A stretch of DNA of 64,000 bases from Bacteriovorax sp. BAL6_X (GTDB lineage Bacteria > Bdellovibrionota > Bacteriovoracia > Bacteriovoracales > Bacteriovoracaceae). The translations under genes and the position numbers were made by a program. Below the pieces are notes generated by a model. The model was given only the letters and a program-made list of their open reading frames with translations, had not been told where the DNA came from and did not search any database. Shown here piece after piece: positions 23,946-32,408 of this stretch. Within the stretch, counting starts at the first letter, position 1. The number at the start of each line of letters is the position of its first letter. The stretch covers positions 372,001 through 436,000 of the forward strand of contig NZ_AUMC01000003.1 in NCBI RefSeq assembly GCF_000443995.1, in the 5' to 3' direction.

Positions 23946-24875
23946 CTATAGATTTCTTTTTCCAGAGCCATCCGGAGAGTCCAGAATATATTGGGGGAGA
24001 AGCCAACCCGGAACTTGGCGACGAAGTTTGCGATAAATTTCACGGCCCTTATCTTGAGAGAGATAAAAGTGCATGGCACCTTTGGTTTGATCTGGATGAT
24101 GGAGGTAGTAAGGTCTTACTCCTAATTCATGTAATGTGTAGATAAGCTTCACTAAATCATCAACATTATCGTTCACACCTTTTAAAAGCACGGATTGTGA
24201 AAGTAGTGAAAAGCTACTTCCAAGCCTTGCTATGCAATTACGTACATCTTTTGTTATTTCATCTGTGTGATTTATGTGAATAACAATATTGATATCGTTA
24301 AAATCTTGCCTGTAGTTGTTAAGAACTTCGATTACTTCATTACCAATATAATTTGGAAGCGAGGCCGGAGTTCTCGTATGAAAGCGTATGAATTTAATAT
24401 GCTCAATTTTACTAAATTGATTTAGGTAGAAATCAATCTTTGAAGCAGAAAGCATGAATGGGTCACCACCTGAAAAAATGATTTCATTAATTTCTGAATG
24501 GGACTTTAAATATGCAATAACTTTCTCAAAGTCGGCCTTAAAGATTTCATGCTTGTCGCTTAGTTCGTTCTTTCTAAAACAGTAGCGACAGATAACTGGA
24601 CATATCGTTGTCGGTGTAAAGAGAACGCGATTATCGTAGCGGTGAATGAGTTGTGGGGCAACGTATTTTTCTTGGTCGCCAATTGGATCTTCAAGTCCCA
24701 TATCCGAAGACTCAAAAGCTGAAGGAAGGAATTGTTTGGCATGAATTCCGTCTAAGCCTTCTTTCTGAATGATTTCATTGATGTGGTCGGGGATAAAGAC
24801 TTCGTAACGAGAAGGCCCTAAATTTAAACCAAAGCGAGCATTGATTTCATCTGTGCTTCGCAGTCCTTTTCTCAT
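23946..24875 (-). CDS. Radical SAM lysine 2,3-aminomutase family (EpmB/KamA-like)
   Basis: The 309-residue protein has the radical SAM cluster motif CPVICRYC (Cys 92, 96, 99) after LIHRYDNRVLFTPTTI, then IIFSGGDPFML. These are hallmarks of the lysine 2,3-aminomutase family, which uses PLP and SAM. The short length without extra N-terminal domains suits EpmB, which makes beta-lysine for elongation factor P, better than catabolic KamA; efp and epmA are not in view. The C-terminus (LDSPDGSGKRNL) keeps the Ser-Gly-Lys expected for PLP binding but ends early, exactly where an inverted repeat begins. It overlaps the membrane-protein gene by four bases. Confidence 0.85.
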   Translation of the reverse strand: MRKGLRSTDEINARFGLNLGPSRYEVFIPDHINEIIQKEGLDGIHAKQFLPSAFESSDMGLEDPIGDQEKYVAPQLIHRYDNRVLFTPTTICPVICRYCFRKNELSDKHEIFKADFEKVIAYLKSHSEINEIIFSGGDPFMLSASKIDFYLNQFSKIEHIKFIRFHTRTPASLPNYIGNEVIEVLNNYRQDFNDINIVIHINHTDEITKDVRNCIARLGSSFSLLSQSVLLKGVNDNVDDLVKLIYTLHELGVRPYYLHHPDQTKGAMHFYLSQDKGREIYRKLRRQVPGWLLPQYILDSPDGSGKRNL

Positions 24876-25138
24876 TTTTGATCTTGATCTTCTTGATTTC
24901 TTTGTGCTTCTTCGTGTTTCTTAATATCGTTTAAATGATGCCACTTGGCCCAAGCTGCACAACCACGAATAAGTAGGGCACCGTAAAGTGCAATTCCCGT
25001 AAAGTGAAGCATAACACTTATAGTTGAAAGAACACCTGTATTTTGAAGTAACCAGTAAATCCAATAGAGTAAGGCGATGTGAATAACGAAGATCACAACA
25101 AATTGGATTTTATATGAGATAGATTTTCCTGCTAACAT
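24872..25138 (-). CDS. Small two-helix membrane protein
   Basis: The 88-residue protein has hydrophobic segments at about 11-32 and 39-58 and a charged C-terminal tail (KKHEEAQRNQEDQDQK) likely in the cytoplasm. No family is recognised. Its stop overlaps the start of the radical SAM gene (ATGA), so they are translationally coupled. It follows the exonuclease gene by 15 bases on the same strand. Confidence 0.65.
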   Translation of the reverse strand: MLAGKSISYKIQFVVIFVIHIALLYWIYWLLQNTGVLSTISVMLHFTGIALYGALLIRGCAAWAKWHHLNDIKKHEEAQRNQEDQDQK

Positions 25139-25153
25139 TGCGCCTTTATATAA

Positions 25154-26005
25154 CTACTTTGAGTCATTTTCAACATACTCACGGATTTCTTGAATCTTTT
25201 TAATGGCAAAAGACTTGTATATATCTGTAAGTAGGCAGTGAGCGTAGAGAACATCTCCTGCTGGCATTGGAAGCAAGGCAACAGGTTTTATTGGTCTAAA
25301 CTTGCCTTTATAAGATCCGCCCTTATATTTGATATCAATTATTTCTTGTTTAGAAATATGCTCTTGAAGTTTTTGGATTGTTTCAGGGGCTTCTGCAATA
25401 TTGGCCTTTCTGAAATCTTGAATATTTAAGATTTCACCTTCTTTGAGCTGGCGATTGGACTTTACTCCATCAAGGGTTTTGGCAAAAACTCGCAGACATG
25501 CGATTGTATCGTCTAGTGCGCGATGGTGATTTTCAAGTGGAATATCAAAATGTTTACACAATGAACTTAGTTTATGGTTTTCACTGCCTTTGACGTATTT
25601 ACGAGAAAGTTTGCATGAGCAATAAACTTTGGCTTTATGTAATTCTATCTTAAGTTGATGCATAGCAAAGACGATAAAGCCTATATCAAATTTTGCATTA
25701 TGGGCAACGAGAGTGTGAGTTCCACAGAACTCAAGAAATTTTGGTAAGACTTCTTCAATTGAAGGAGAGTCCTTAACCATCTCGTCAGTAATACCATGGA
25801 TTTTTGTTGTGAATTCTGGAATTGGATTTATAGGTTTTACAAGGGTTTCGAAAGTTTCGATTTTATTCCCGATGACTTTAATAGCCGCAATTTCAATGAT
25901 TTCGTCAACTAAAGGGGAGAGTCCAGAGGTCTCTAAGTCGAGTGCTATAAGGCCTTCTGGGAAATACTTATTGATATTTTTAATTTCGCTTTGTGTAAAA
26001 TTAAT
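25154..26005 (-). CDS. DEDDh 3'-5' exonuclease (DnaQ-like), probable ATT start
   Basis: This protein resembles the DNA polymerase III epsilon exonuclease domain. In a 283-residue reading it has LDLETSG (Asp 23, Glu 25), HGITDEM, HNAKFD (Asp 107) and NHHRALDDT, which complete the DEDDh active site. The first in-frame ATG (25780) would remove the essential LDLET motif. Between it and the in-frame stop near 26041 there is no ATG, GTG or TTG. ATT at 26005 is preceded by AAAGGG with six bases between, so I propose a non-standard ATT start. The C-terminal ~100 residues form an extra domain (IDIKYKGGSYKGKFRPIKPVAL), perhaps a WYL-like or binding module. Confidence 0.75.
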   Translation of the reverse strand: MNFTQSEIKNINKYFPEGLIALDLETSGLSPLVDEIIEIAAIKVIGNKIETFETLVKPINPIPEFTTKIHGITDEMVKDSPSIEEVLPKFLEFCGTHTLVAHNAKFDIGFIVFAMHQLKIELHKAKVYCSCKLSRKYVKGSENHKLSSLCKHFDIPLENHHRALDDTIACLRVFAKTLDGVKSNRQLKEGEILNIQDFRKANIAEAPETIQKLQEHISKQEIIDIKYKGGSYKGKFRPIKPVALLPMPAGDVLYAHCLLTDIYKSFAIKKIQEIREYVENDSK

Positions 26006-26180
26006 GAGAATCCCTTTAAGTTGGCTTATAGAGGGCTGTTACGACGATTTGTAAATATTAACGAATCGTAGCAACGTGTCATGCCAATTTTAAATAATTT
26101 TAGTACGTTGAAGAACCTTAAATCTTAACTTTTATTACTGATTATGGGCCTTATGGTCAATAGTTTGAGGAAATATTTTT

Positions 26181-27569
26181 ATGAAGAATTTTGATGTTAT
26201 TGTTATTGGTTCTGGGCCTGGTGGATACGTCGCCGCTATTCGTGCAGCCCAACTTGGAAAGAAGACTGCGATCGTTGAAAGTAAAGAGCTTGGCGGTGTT
26301 TGTCTTAACCGTGGATGTATTCCAACGAAAGCGGTTCTAAAAGCGGCTCACAGTGTACACGAGCTTGCTGATATGAAAGATCTTGGTATTGATGTTGAAC
26401 TGAAAGGTTTAAATGGTGGCCAAGCTGTTAAGCGTGCAAAAGGAATCTCTGCAAAGATTTCTGGTGGTGTTGCTTACCTAATGAAGAAAAACAAAATTGA
26501 AGTTTTTGAAGGTTATGGAAAACTTCGCACTAATACACAAGTTGAAGTTACTTCATCTCGTGGTCACACTGAAACAATTGAAGGAACAAATATCATCCTT
26601 GCAACTGGTGCTCACTACCGCTCATTCCCTGGACTTGAGCATGATGGGAAGAGACTGATCGGTGCTTGGGAAGCGATTAAAATGGAAGAGCTTCCAAAGT
26701 CAATTGGTATCATCGGTGCAGGTGCAATTGGTGTTGAGTTTGCTTACTTCTGGAATGCGTTTGGTGTTGATGTTCATATCTTTGAACTACAAAAGCATTT
26801 ACTTCCAATTGAAGATGAAGAGTCATCTAAAGTTGTGGAGAAAGCATATAAGAAATACGGAATTAAAATGTCTCTTGGTGTTGAAAAAGTATCTGCTAAG
26901 AATAATGGAAATGACGTTACAATCACGGAAGTTAAAGGCGGAAAAACGGTTGAACACAAGTTTGACATGGGTCTTATCGCTGTTGGTATGACAGGAAATA
27001 TCGATGGAATCGGACTTGAAACAGTTGGTGTTCAAACTGATCGTGGATTTGTTGCCGTAAATAATACTTACCAAACAAATGTACCTAATATCTACGCAAT
27101 TGGTGACCTTGCTGGTCCTCCTCTTCTAGCGCACGCAGCTTCTCACGAAGGTATTATTGCAGCTGAAGCAATTGCAGGTCTTCACCCACACCCTCTAGAT
27201 AAGATGAATGTTGCTGGTTGTACTTACTGTCAGCCTCAAGTTGCATCTGTTGGTTACACAGAAAGAGCTCTTAAAGAGCAAGGTATTAAATACTCAGTAG
27301 GTAAGGTTCCATTTACTGCAAATGGTAAGGCCATGGCCTCTAATGAAACAGAAGGGTTTGTTAAAACTCTTATGGGTGAAGATGGAGAAATGCTTGGTGC
27401 ACACATTGTTGGTACTCATGCAACTGAACTAATTCACGAGTATGTACTGTTCAGACAAATGGAAGGTGTTGATGAAGAAATGTTCGCAACAATTCACCCA
27501 CACCCAACTTTAGGTGAATTCCTAGCTGAGTCTGTGTTAAACGCTAAAGGTAGATCAATCAATTTTTAA
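26181..27569 (+). CDS. lpdA: Dihydrolipoyl dehydrogenase (E3)
   Basis: E3 reoxidises dihydrolipoyl groups of 2-oxoacid dehydrogenase complexes with NAD+. The 462-residue protein shows the FAD motif GSGPGGY (10-16), the redox disulfide CLNRGC (Cys 41, Cys 46), the NAD motif GAGAIGVEFA and the C-terminal catalytic HPHPTLGE. The length is standard. GAGG lies near the start. The E2 gene follows after 19 bases, so the two form an operon. Confidence 0.95.
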   Translation: MKNFDVIVIGSGPGGYVAAIRAAQLGKKTAIVESKELGGVCLNRGCIPTKAVLKAAHSVHELADMKDLGIDVELKGLNGGQAVKRAKGISAKISGGVAYLMKKNKIEVFEGYGKLRTNTQVEVTSSRGHTETIEGTNIILATGAHYRSFPGLEHDGKRLIGAWEAIKMEELPKSIGIIGAGAIGVEFAYFWNAFGVDVHIFELQKHLLPIEDEESSKVVEKAYKKYGIKMSLGVEKVSAKNNGNDVTITEVKGGKTVEHKFDMGLIAVGMTGNIDGIGLETVGVQTDRGFVAVNNTYQTNVPNIYAIGDLAGPPLLAHAASHEGIIAAEAIAGLHPHPLDKMNVAGCTYCQPQVASVGYTERALKEQGIKYSVGKVPFTANGKAMASNETEGFVKTLMGEDGEMLGAHIVGTHATELIHEYVLFRQMEGVDEEMFATIHPHPTLGEFLAESVLNAKGRSINF

Positions 27570-27588
27570 TTATATATAAGGACTGAGT

Positions 27589-29220
27589 ATGAAAAATGAT
27601 ATCGTAATGCCTCAAATGGGGGAATCAATTACAAACGGAACGATTACGAAGTGGCACAAGCAAGTTGGTGACACGATTGAAATCGATGAGATCCTACTAG
27701 AGATCTCGACTGATAAAGTTGAATCAGAAATTCCATCACCATATTCTGGAAAGATCGTTGAGATTCTTTTTGAAGAAGGTGAAACTATTGATGTTGGGAT
27801 TAAGATCGCAGCAGTTGATGATGATATGAATGCTGATGTTTCAGCAGCAGCTCCAGCGGCGGCACCTGCTCCTGCAGCAGCAACGCCGACTCCAGCTGCA
27901 GCACCAGCGGCTTCTTCTGACACACTTGAAGATGTTGTTATGCCTCAGATGGGTGAATCAATTACAAACGGTACAATCACGAAGTGGCACAAGCAAGTTG
28001 GTGACATGATTGAAATTGATGAGATCCTTCTTGAGATCTCGACTGATAAGGTTGAGTCTGAAATTCCTTCACCATTTGAGGGACGTATTGAAGAGATCCT
28101 TTTTGAAGAAGGTGAAACAATTGATGTTGGGATTAAAATCGCATCTGTTGAAACAGATACATCAAAGCCACAAGGGGCAGCGTCTTCAGTACCGGCAGCA
28201 GCAAGTGCTCCAGCAGCAGCACCAGCGGCAGTTGCAACAGCTCCTGCAGCGGCAGCATCTGTTCCAGCAGGACGTCGTTTCTATACTCCACTAGTAAGAA
28301 ACCTTGCTCAAAAGCATGGAGTTGATCTTAACGAATTAGCTCACCTAAGTGGAAGTGGAGCAGGTGGACGTGTTAACAAAGCTGACTTCATGAACTATTT
28401 AAATAATAGAGGGGCAGCTCCAGCTGCAACAACTTCGGCTCCAACAGCGACAGCGGCAGCTCCGGCTCCAAAGGCAGCACCAGCTCCTGCAGCTTCTTCT
28501 GTTCCATCGGCAACAAGTGGACGTGTTGAAGTTATTAAAATGGACAATATGAGAAAAGCGATTGCTAAGAATATGATCGCTTCTAAAATGACTTCACCAC
28601 ACGTTAACTCGATTGATGAAGTTGATATGACAAATCTATTTAAGTTTAGAGAAGGATTTAAGAACCAATTCAAAAAAGAAGAAGGTTTCTCTCTAACTTA
28701 CACGCACTTCATTCTTTATGCTCTAGTACAAGCACTTAAAGAGTTCCCAATGGTTAACTCTTCAATTGTTGGTGATGAAATCCACATGAAGAAAGATATC
28801 AACCTTGGTTGTGCAGTAGCAGTTCCTGGTAACGGACTTGTTGTTCCAGTAATCAAAGGTGCTGATAACTTAAATATTAGAGGTATGGCAAGAAAGCTTG
28901 ATGAGCTTGTTCAAAAGGCAAGAGCTAAGAAGCTTACAATGGATGATATGTCAGGTGGAACTTATACTTTCACAAATAACGGATCATTTGGAATTCTTGC
29001 AGCTACTCCTGTTATCCTTCAACCACAACTTGGTATCTTCTGTGTTGGTACAATGAAGAAGCGTCCAATTGTAACTGAAGATGATGCAATTGCAATTCGT
29101 CAGATGATGTATGCAACTCATACATATGACCACAGACTAATTGATGGTGAAATTGGTTCTAAATTCCTTAGACATGTAATTAACACTCTTCAAACAACTG
29201 ATTGGGCACAATTATTCTAA
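27589..29220 (+). CDS. 2-oxoacid dehydrogenase E2 (dihydrolipoamide acyltransferase)
   Basis: The 543-residue protein has two lipoyl domains (about 1-78 and 114-190; lipoyl lysines 43 and 154 in STDKVESE) and Ala/Pro linkers. A peripheral-subunit-binding domain lies at about 230-272 (YTPLVRNLAQKHGVD...GRVNKADF), followed by the acyltransferase domain with the catalytic YDHRLIDG near 515. The two lipoyl domains are almost identical, pointing to a recent internal duplication. No E1 gene lies nearby, so whether it serves pyruvate, 2-oxoglutarate or branched-chain acids cannot be decided; MPQMGESI lipoyl starts are commonest in branched-chain and oxoglutarate types. Confidence 0.92.
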   Translation: MKNDIVMPQMGESITNGTITKWHKQVGDTIEIDEILLEISTDKVESEIPSPYSGKIVEILFEEGETIDVGIKIAAVDDDMNADVSAAAPAAAPAPAAATPTPAAAPAASSDTLEDVVMPQMGESITNGTITKWHKQVGDMIEIDEILLEISTDKVESEIPSPFEGRIEEILFEEGETIDVGIKIASVETDTSKPQGAASSVPAAASAPAAAPAAVATAPAAAASVPAGRRFYTPLVRNLAQKHGVDLNELAHLSGSGAGGRVNKADFMNYLNNRGAAPAATTSAPTATAAAPAPKAAPAPAASSVPSATSGRVEVIKMDNMRKAIAKNMIASKMTSPHVNSIDEVDMTNLFKFREGFKNQFKKEEGFSLTYTHFILYALVQALKEFPMVNSSIVGDEIHMKKDINLGCAVAVPGNGLVVPVIKGADNLNIRGMARKLDELVQKARAKKLTMDDMSGGTYTFTNNGSFGILAATPVILQPQLGIFCVGTMKKRPIVTEDDAIAIRQMMYATHTYDHRLIDGEIGSKFLRHVINTLQTTDWAQLF

Positions 29221-29244
29221 GAAGTTTTAAAATTTCATAATAAG

Positions 29245-29270
29245 AAAGGCTACCGATGGTAGCCTTTTTT
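29245..29270 (+). terminator. Rho-independent terminator of the E3-E2 operon
   Basis: A 10-bp perfect stem (29245-29254, 29258-29267) with a GAT loop ends in six T. The last bases overlap the stop of the convergent glutathione transferase-like gene. Confidence 0.85.
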
Positions 29271-29841
29271 ATGTTCTTGGTGCTGACTTTTGATAGCGCT
29301 CTTTATCTTTTAAACTCTCATATAAGTTTTCTAGGGCCAGATGGCCTTTTTTCCAGTTAAAGACTTCTCGAAATGAAAGCCAATCAAGGACACAAAGTAA
29401 CCAGTCCTTCTCCATTTGGTGAAGTCCACCTTTATCAACTTTTTTTTCTAGTGAAGCAAGAATGCTTTTAACTCTCTCAAATTGAACTTGCGAAAATTTT
29501 GACTCCCATTTGAGATCACATTCCCAAAGCTTTTGTTGAAAGAGGATAATACAGGAATCACAAAGCTCATCTATTAGGCGTAGTGCTAATTTAGTTTTTA
29601 CATCTATTTGCTTTCCTTGCTTTTCAAGTAGGTATTCACAAATAATAGTCGAATCAAAAATAGATCCATCTTCTGTTTCTAGAATTGGAATTCTTCTTGC
29701 AGCATTGTATTTTCCAATCTGCTTTGCACCATCTGGAGTAAGAGATCTCACTTGCTCAAGCTCATAAGGGATTCCTAAGTCTTCGAGTACGAGAATTACT
29801 TTTCTAACAAAAGGTGATGTCGTTGATCCTATTAATTTCAT
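29269..29841 (-). CDS. Glutathione S-transferase-like protein
   Basis: The 190-residue protein has an N-terminal thioredoxin-like domain (MKLIGSTTSPFVRKVILVLEDLGIPYE, the cis-Pro segment RRIPILETEDG and FDSTIICEYL, typical glutathione-site positions) and a shorter helical C-terminal domain. Ser/Thr in STTSPF replaces the Cys of the thiol transferase types. The function could be conjugation or a stress role like SspA. It follows the 204-residue secreted-protein gene by eight bases. Confidence 0.85.
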   Translation of the reverse strand: MKLIGSTTSPFVRKVILVLEDLGIPYELEQVRSLTPDGAKQIGKYNAARRIPILETEDGSIFDSTIICEYLLEKQGKQIDVKTKLALRLIDELCDSCIILFQQKLWECDLKWESKFSQVQFERVKSILASLEKKVDKGGLHQMEKDWLLCVLDWLSFREVFNWKKGHLALENLYESLKDKERYQKSAPRT

Positions 29842-29849
29842 ACCGGTCC

Positions 29850-30464
29850 TTAGTTTAAATTATTATCAATTTTAATTTTTGGATTAACTGCCTTAATTGT
29901 AACGTTAAATTGGCATTGGTAGATATCTTTTTTCTCATTCTTTTCAATGTAGCAATTAAGGTGTTTTCCTTTTCTAACCTCGTACTTTTTATTTCCAATT
30001 GTATGATAGTTCTCAGCAATTAGATCGAGTTTGTTCCAAAAGCGTTTTGCTAGATGGGAATCGAATTTAATTCTTAGGGTATTATTATCGTAGCTAATTG
30101 TTGATTTACCATTACTCTTTGAACTCCCAAGAAACTCACTAATTGCTCCTTTGCCAAAATCTGTATCCTTATCAAAGGCCGATAATTGTCCTTCTCCACG
30201 GCCATTCAAATAAAGGTGGCAATGAAATTTATGACTTGGTTCACGTACACAAAAGAAATACTTATGATAGCGAAAGACAAGTCCATGAACGAGATCAGCG
30301 TAGGTATTCTTAACGGGGAGACCAAGAAAGATTTCTCTGGCATATTTTGAGTCGACGACAGAAAACTCATTAACGTGACTAGAGACGGCAATACCCGAGA
30401 TTTCAGCAGCAAATGTTTTAAAGGTTAGGATAAGAGCAAAGGATATTAGTGCAAGCTTCTTCAT
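29850..30464 (-). CDS. Exported protein, unknown function
   Basis: The 204-residue protein has a signal peptide (MKKLALISFALILTFKTFAA). The mature part has four Cys (FFCVREP, FHCHLY, LNCYIE, YQCQFN) and beta-rich patterning. No family is recognised. It lies directly upstream of the glutathione transferase-like gene and probably shares its transcript. Confidence 0.6.
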   Translation of the reverse strand: MKKLALISFALILTFKTFAAEISGIAVSSHVNEFSVVDSKYAREIFLGLPVKNTYADLVHGLVFRYHKYFFCVREPSHKFHCHLYLNGRGEGQLSAFDKDTDFGKGAISEFLGSSKSNGKSTISYDNNTLRIKFDSHLAKRFWNKLDLIAENYHTIGNKKYEVRKGKHLNCYIEKNEKKDIYQCQFNVTIKAVNPKIKIDNNLN

Positions 30465-30557
30465 AACTATGAACTATAGATTTCATCGATAATGAAGTAA
30501 AACAAGTTCACAAAAGCTTAACAAAGAAAACAGTAGGCCAACAAACTAAAAATCTAA

Positions 30558-31289
30558 CTACTTGTAAATAGTAACAAGGCTTCGATACATCTTCTTTGCC
30601 TTGTGTGATTCTACATTTTTATTAATCTCATTGAACTTTGTACGATATAAATTTGAGTTTCCTTCAGCAATAAAATCAGGACCTAGCTTTTCTAAAAGTT
30701 CCTTGGCCTTATTATTAAAAATAAGGTCATCTTGAGTGAAATCCTGAACTTCAAATTTATCTTTATATTTATTGGCCAGGGCCTTACCAAGTCGAGTCTT
30801 GTAAAATGGCCTCTCGGAAGTATAAGTGAGGATGAATCTTCCCTTTGGCTTAAGGCTGTCCATAACCTTATTTAGAGTGCGGTAGAGATCATTTAGCATA
30901 TAGAAGCCATCTAGTGAGATCACAAGGTCAAATTCGTTTTCTCCTAGCCATGTTGTTTCATAATTTGCTTCTTTAAACTCATGGTCACTTTCAACTAAAT
31001 CAAACCCCTTGGCCTTAAGTTTATATTTTTTGGCAAAGTAGGCCGTTAGCTGACCTGTTCCACAGCCAATATCGAGAACTTTCTGATGAGGCTTAAAGTG
31101 GGAGGTTAGGGCATAGAATTGCTTCTTTGAAAGATTATTCTGCATGAAGCATTCGATTCCGTGCATCTCTTTACAGTAGATGAGATAAGATTGTGATTCT
31201 TTTGCAAAACGGTAGTAATTTGAAAAGGCCTGCTTCGCTTTGGCGTTGAATCCTTTCTGACTAAGTAATTTACGAATAATTTGAAACAT
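30558..31289 (-). CDS. SAM-dependent methyltransferase (class I)
   Basis: The 243-residue protein has the class I SAM-binding motif VLDIGCGTGQL at 71-81, an acidic post-motif (GFDLVESD) and FDLVISLDGFYML as motif II. The best general match is the small-molecule methyltransferase fold (Methyltransf_11/25 type). Substrate is unknown. It is monocistronic. Confidence 0.8.
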   Translation of the reverse strand: MFQIIRKLLSQKGFNAKAKQAFSNYYRFAKESQSYLIYCKEMHGIECFMQNNLSKKQFYALTSHFKPHQKVLDIGCGTGQLTAYFAKKYKLKAKGFDLVESDHEFKEANYETTWLGENEFDLVISLDGFYMLNDLYRTLNKVMDSLKPKGRFILTYTSERPFYKTRLGKALANKYKDKFEVQDFTQDDLIFNNKAKELLEKLGPDFIAEGNSNLYRTKFNEINKNVESHKAKKMYRSLVTIYK

Positions 31290-31351
31290 AGTTTTTTATA
31301 CTCCTATTTTCTTTAAAATTCTATCTTCATGAAATCTTAATCATTTAGAAT

Positions 31352-31381
31352 TTGTGAGAACTTTAATTAAGTGTTTAAAAT
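31352..31381 (+). promoter_or_regulatory. Probable promoter of the 44-residue peptide gene
   Basis: TTGTGA (31352-31357) and TAAAAT (31376-31381) are spaced by 18 bases, 28 bases ahead of the ATG at 31410. Match quality is moderate. Confidence 0.45.
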
Positions 31382-31409
31382 ATATTAAGAAACCAAATAG
31401 GAGGTTCCT

Positions 31410-31544
31410 ATGATTAAGTTTTTGGTATTTTTAGGTTTGCTTGTGACTTTAGCGAATGCTGCTGTAACGACGGTATTTATTGACGGCCTCAATTTACAAG
31501 GCCGCCAAAAAGTTGAAAATATATTAGAAGTCTTTGATATCTGA
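31410..31544 (+). CDS. Small exported peptide (44 residues), unknown
   Basis: The ATG at 31410 is preceded by AGGAGG with an ideal gap. The frame encodes a clear signal peptide (MIKFLVFLGLLVTLANA) and a 27-residue mature peptide starting AVTTVFIDG and ending VFDI. Its end overlaps the 3' end of the minus-strand endonuclease gene by 21 bases. A promoter-like pair lies upstream. The strength of the ribosome site and the well-formed signal peptide argue for a real gene; there is no homology I recognise. Confidence 0.55.
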   Translation: MIKFLVFLGLLVTLANAAVTTVFIDGLNLQGRQKVENILEVFDI

Positions 31545-32276
31545 AACTAGCTCAGGAAAGTCGATAAAAGGATTTCTATTTCCTTGAATTCTCTCGATTT
31601 TATCATTGCGCTCGATCTCTTCACTATCTACCGGATCTTCCGCGTGCCATCTTCTTAAATAGTTTTCCATTCTACTGTTAATCTTTGCTCCATAGCGTGT
31701 TGCAAAGTAGAACATTGCACGAGCAACGTTACCTTTGTGCTCTACAGGTGGCTCAAAATAGTGCCCATCTGAGTGAGAGGCAAAGCAGTCTCTTGTCGCG
31801 CTCTTACCACTTTTAATATCACCAAAGTCATTGGAGCTACGTACGCTATTTGCTTTTGAATCAGTTGGGAAGAGGTGGTGAAGATCTCCTTTTTGTAGCC
31901 TTGAACTAAAGGCACCCGTAAATTTTGACTGAGGCCAAGTGTGTTCACAGTTTACGACCTGATGATTTGGAGTTCTTCCATTTCCAATTGAACCAATATT
32001 TGGAGTGTTCCCATTAAATACCTTATTACAGTAAACACCTTTTACATAAGGCTTATTACCTTCATCGTATTTTAAATGTAATTCATTAAAAAGGTAGCGC
32101 TTGGCCTGAGAGTAAGAATTTTTTGTGTGATTTTGGCTTGTAATTCTCTGTAGTTGTGTTCTTAGGTTTTCATTTTTTAAAAGGTCATTTGCGATATCTG
32201 CTTTAAATGATTCCGGATAGTAACCGGCAGTAGCCGTTAGGGCGAGTAGTGCCACTACTAAGAGTCTTAATTTCAA
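31524..32276 (-). CDS. Secreted endonuclease I family nuclease (paralogue 1)
   Basis: The 250-residue protein has a signal peptide (ending ATAG) and the endonuclease I core: NCEHTWPQSKFTG, LHHLFPTDSKANSVRS, FEPP...KGNVARAMFYFATRY and NRNPFIDFPELV. In the family (Vvn/EndA/BsnI) the His of EHTWP is the general base and the later Glu/Asn bind the metal. It degrades DNA in the periplasm or outside. In a predator it would fit prey DNA digestion (inference). It is a tandem paralogue of the next gene upstream. Confidence 0.92.
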   Translation of the reverse strand: MKLRLLVVALLALTATAGYYPESFKADIANDLLKNENLRTQLQRITSQNHTKNSYSQAKRYLFNELHLKYDEGNKPYVKGVYCNKVFNGNTPNIGSIGNGRTPNHQVVNCEHTWPQSKFTGAFSSRLQKGDLHHLFPTDSKANSVRSSNDFGDIKSGKSATRDCFASHSDGHYFEPPVEHKGNVARAMFYFATRYGAKINSRMENYLRRWHAEDPVDSEEIERNDKIERIQGNRNPFIDFPELVSDIKDF

Positions 32277-32340
32277 AATCTAATCCTTGATAATGTTTTT
32301 GTACATAAAAGCATCTCAAAGATAAAAGGCTTTGCAAAAT

Positions 32341-32377
32341 AAAAAATCAAATAGAAAGGCCTTCTTAACAGAAGGCC
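32341..32377 (-). terminator. Terminator between the two endonuclease genes
   Basis: The stem GGCCTTC/GAAGGCC (32358-32364, 32371-32377, 7 bp, 6-base loop) is followed on the minus strand by TTTCTATTTGATTTTTT. The two nuclease genes therefore appear to be separate transcription units. Confidence 0.75.
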
Positions 32378-32408
32378 AATATTAGTACTGAAATGGAATA
32401 GTCAGATA

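Noticed and set aside
23873-24145. 90-residue plus-strand frame with several Cys
   Set aside because: Most of it is antisense to the radical SAM gene, and it has no ribosome site; the Cys pattern does not make a known motif.
27835-28540. Short tandem repeats in the E2 gene as a non-coding satellite
   Set aside because: They encode Ala/Pro linkers and the second lipoyl domain in frame, normal for E2.
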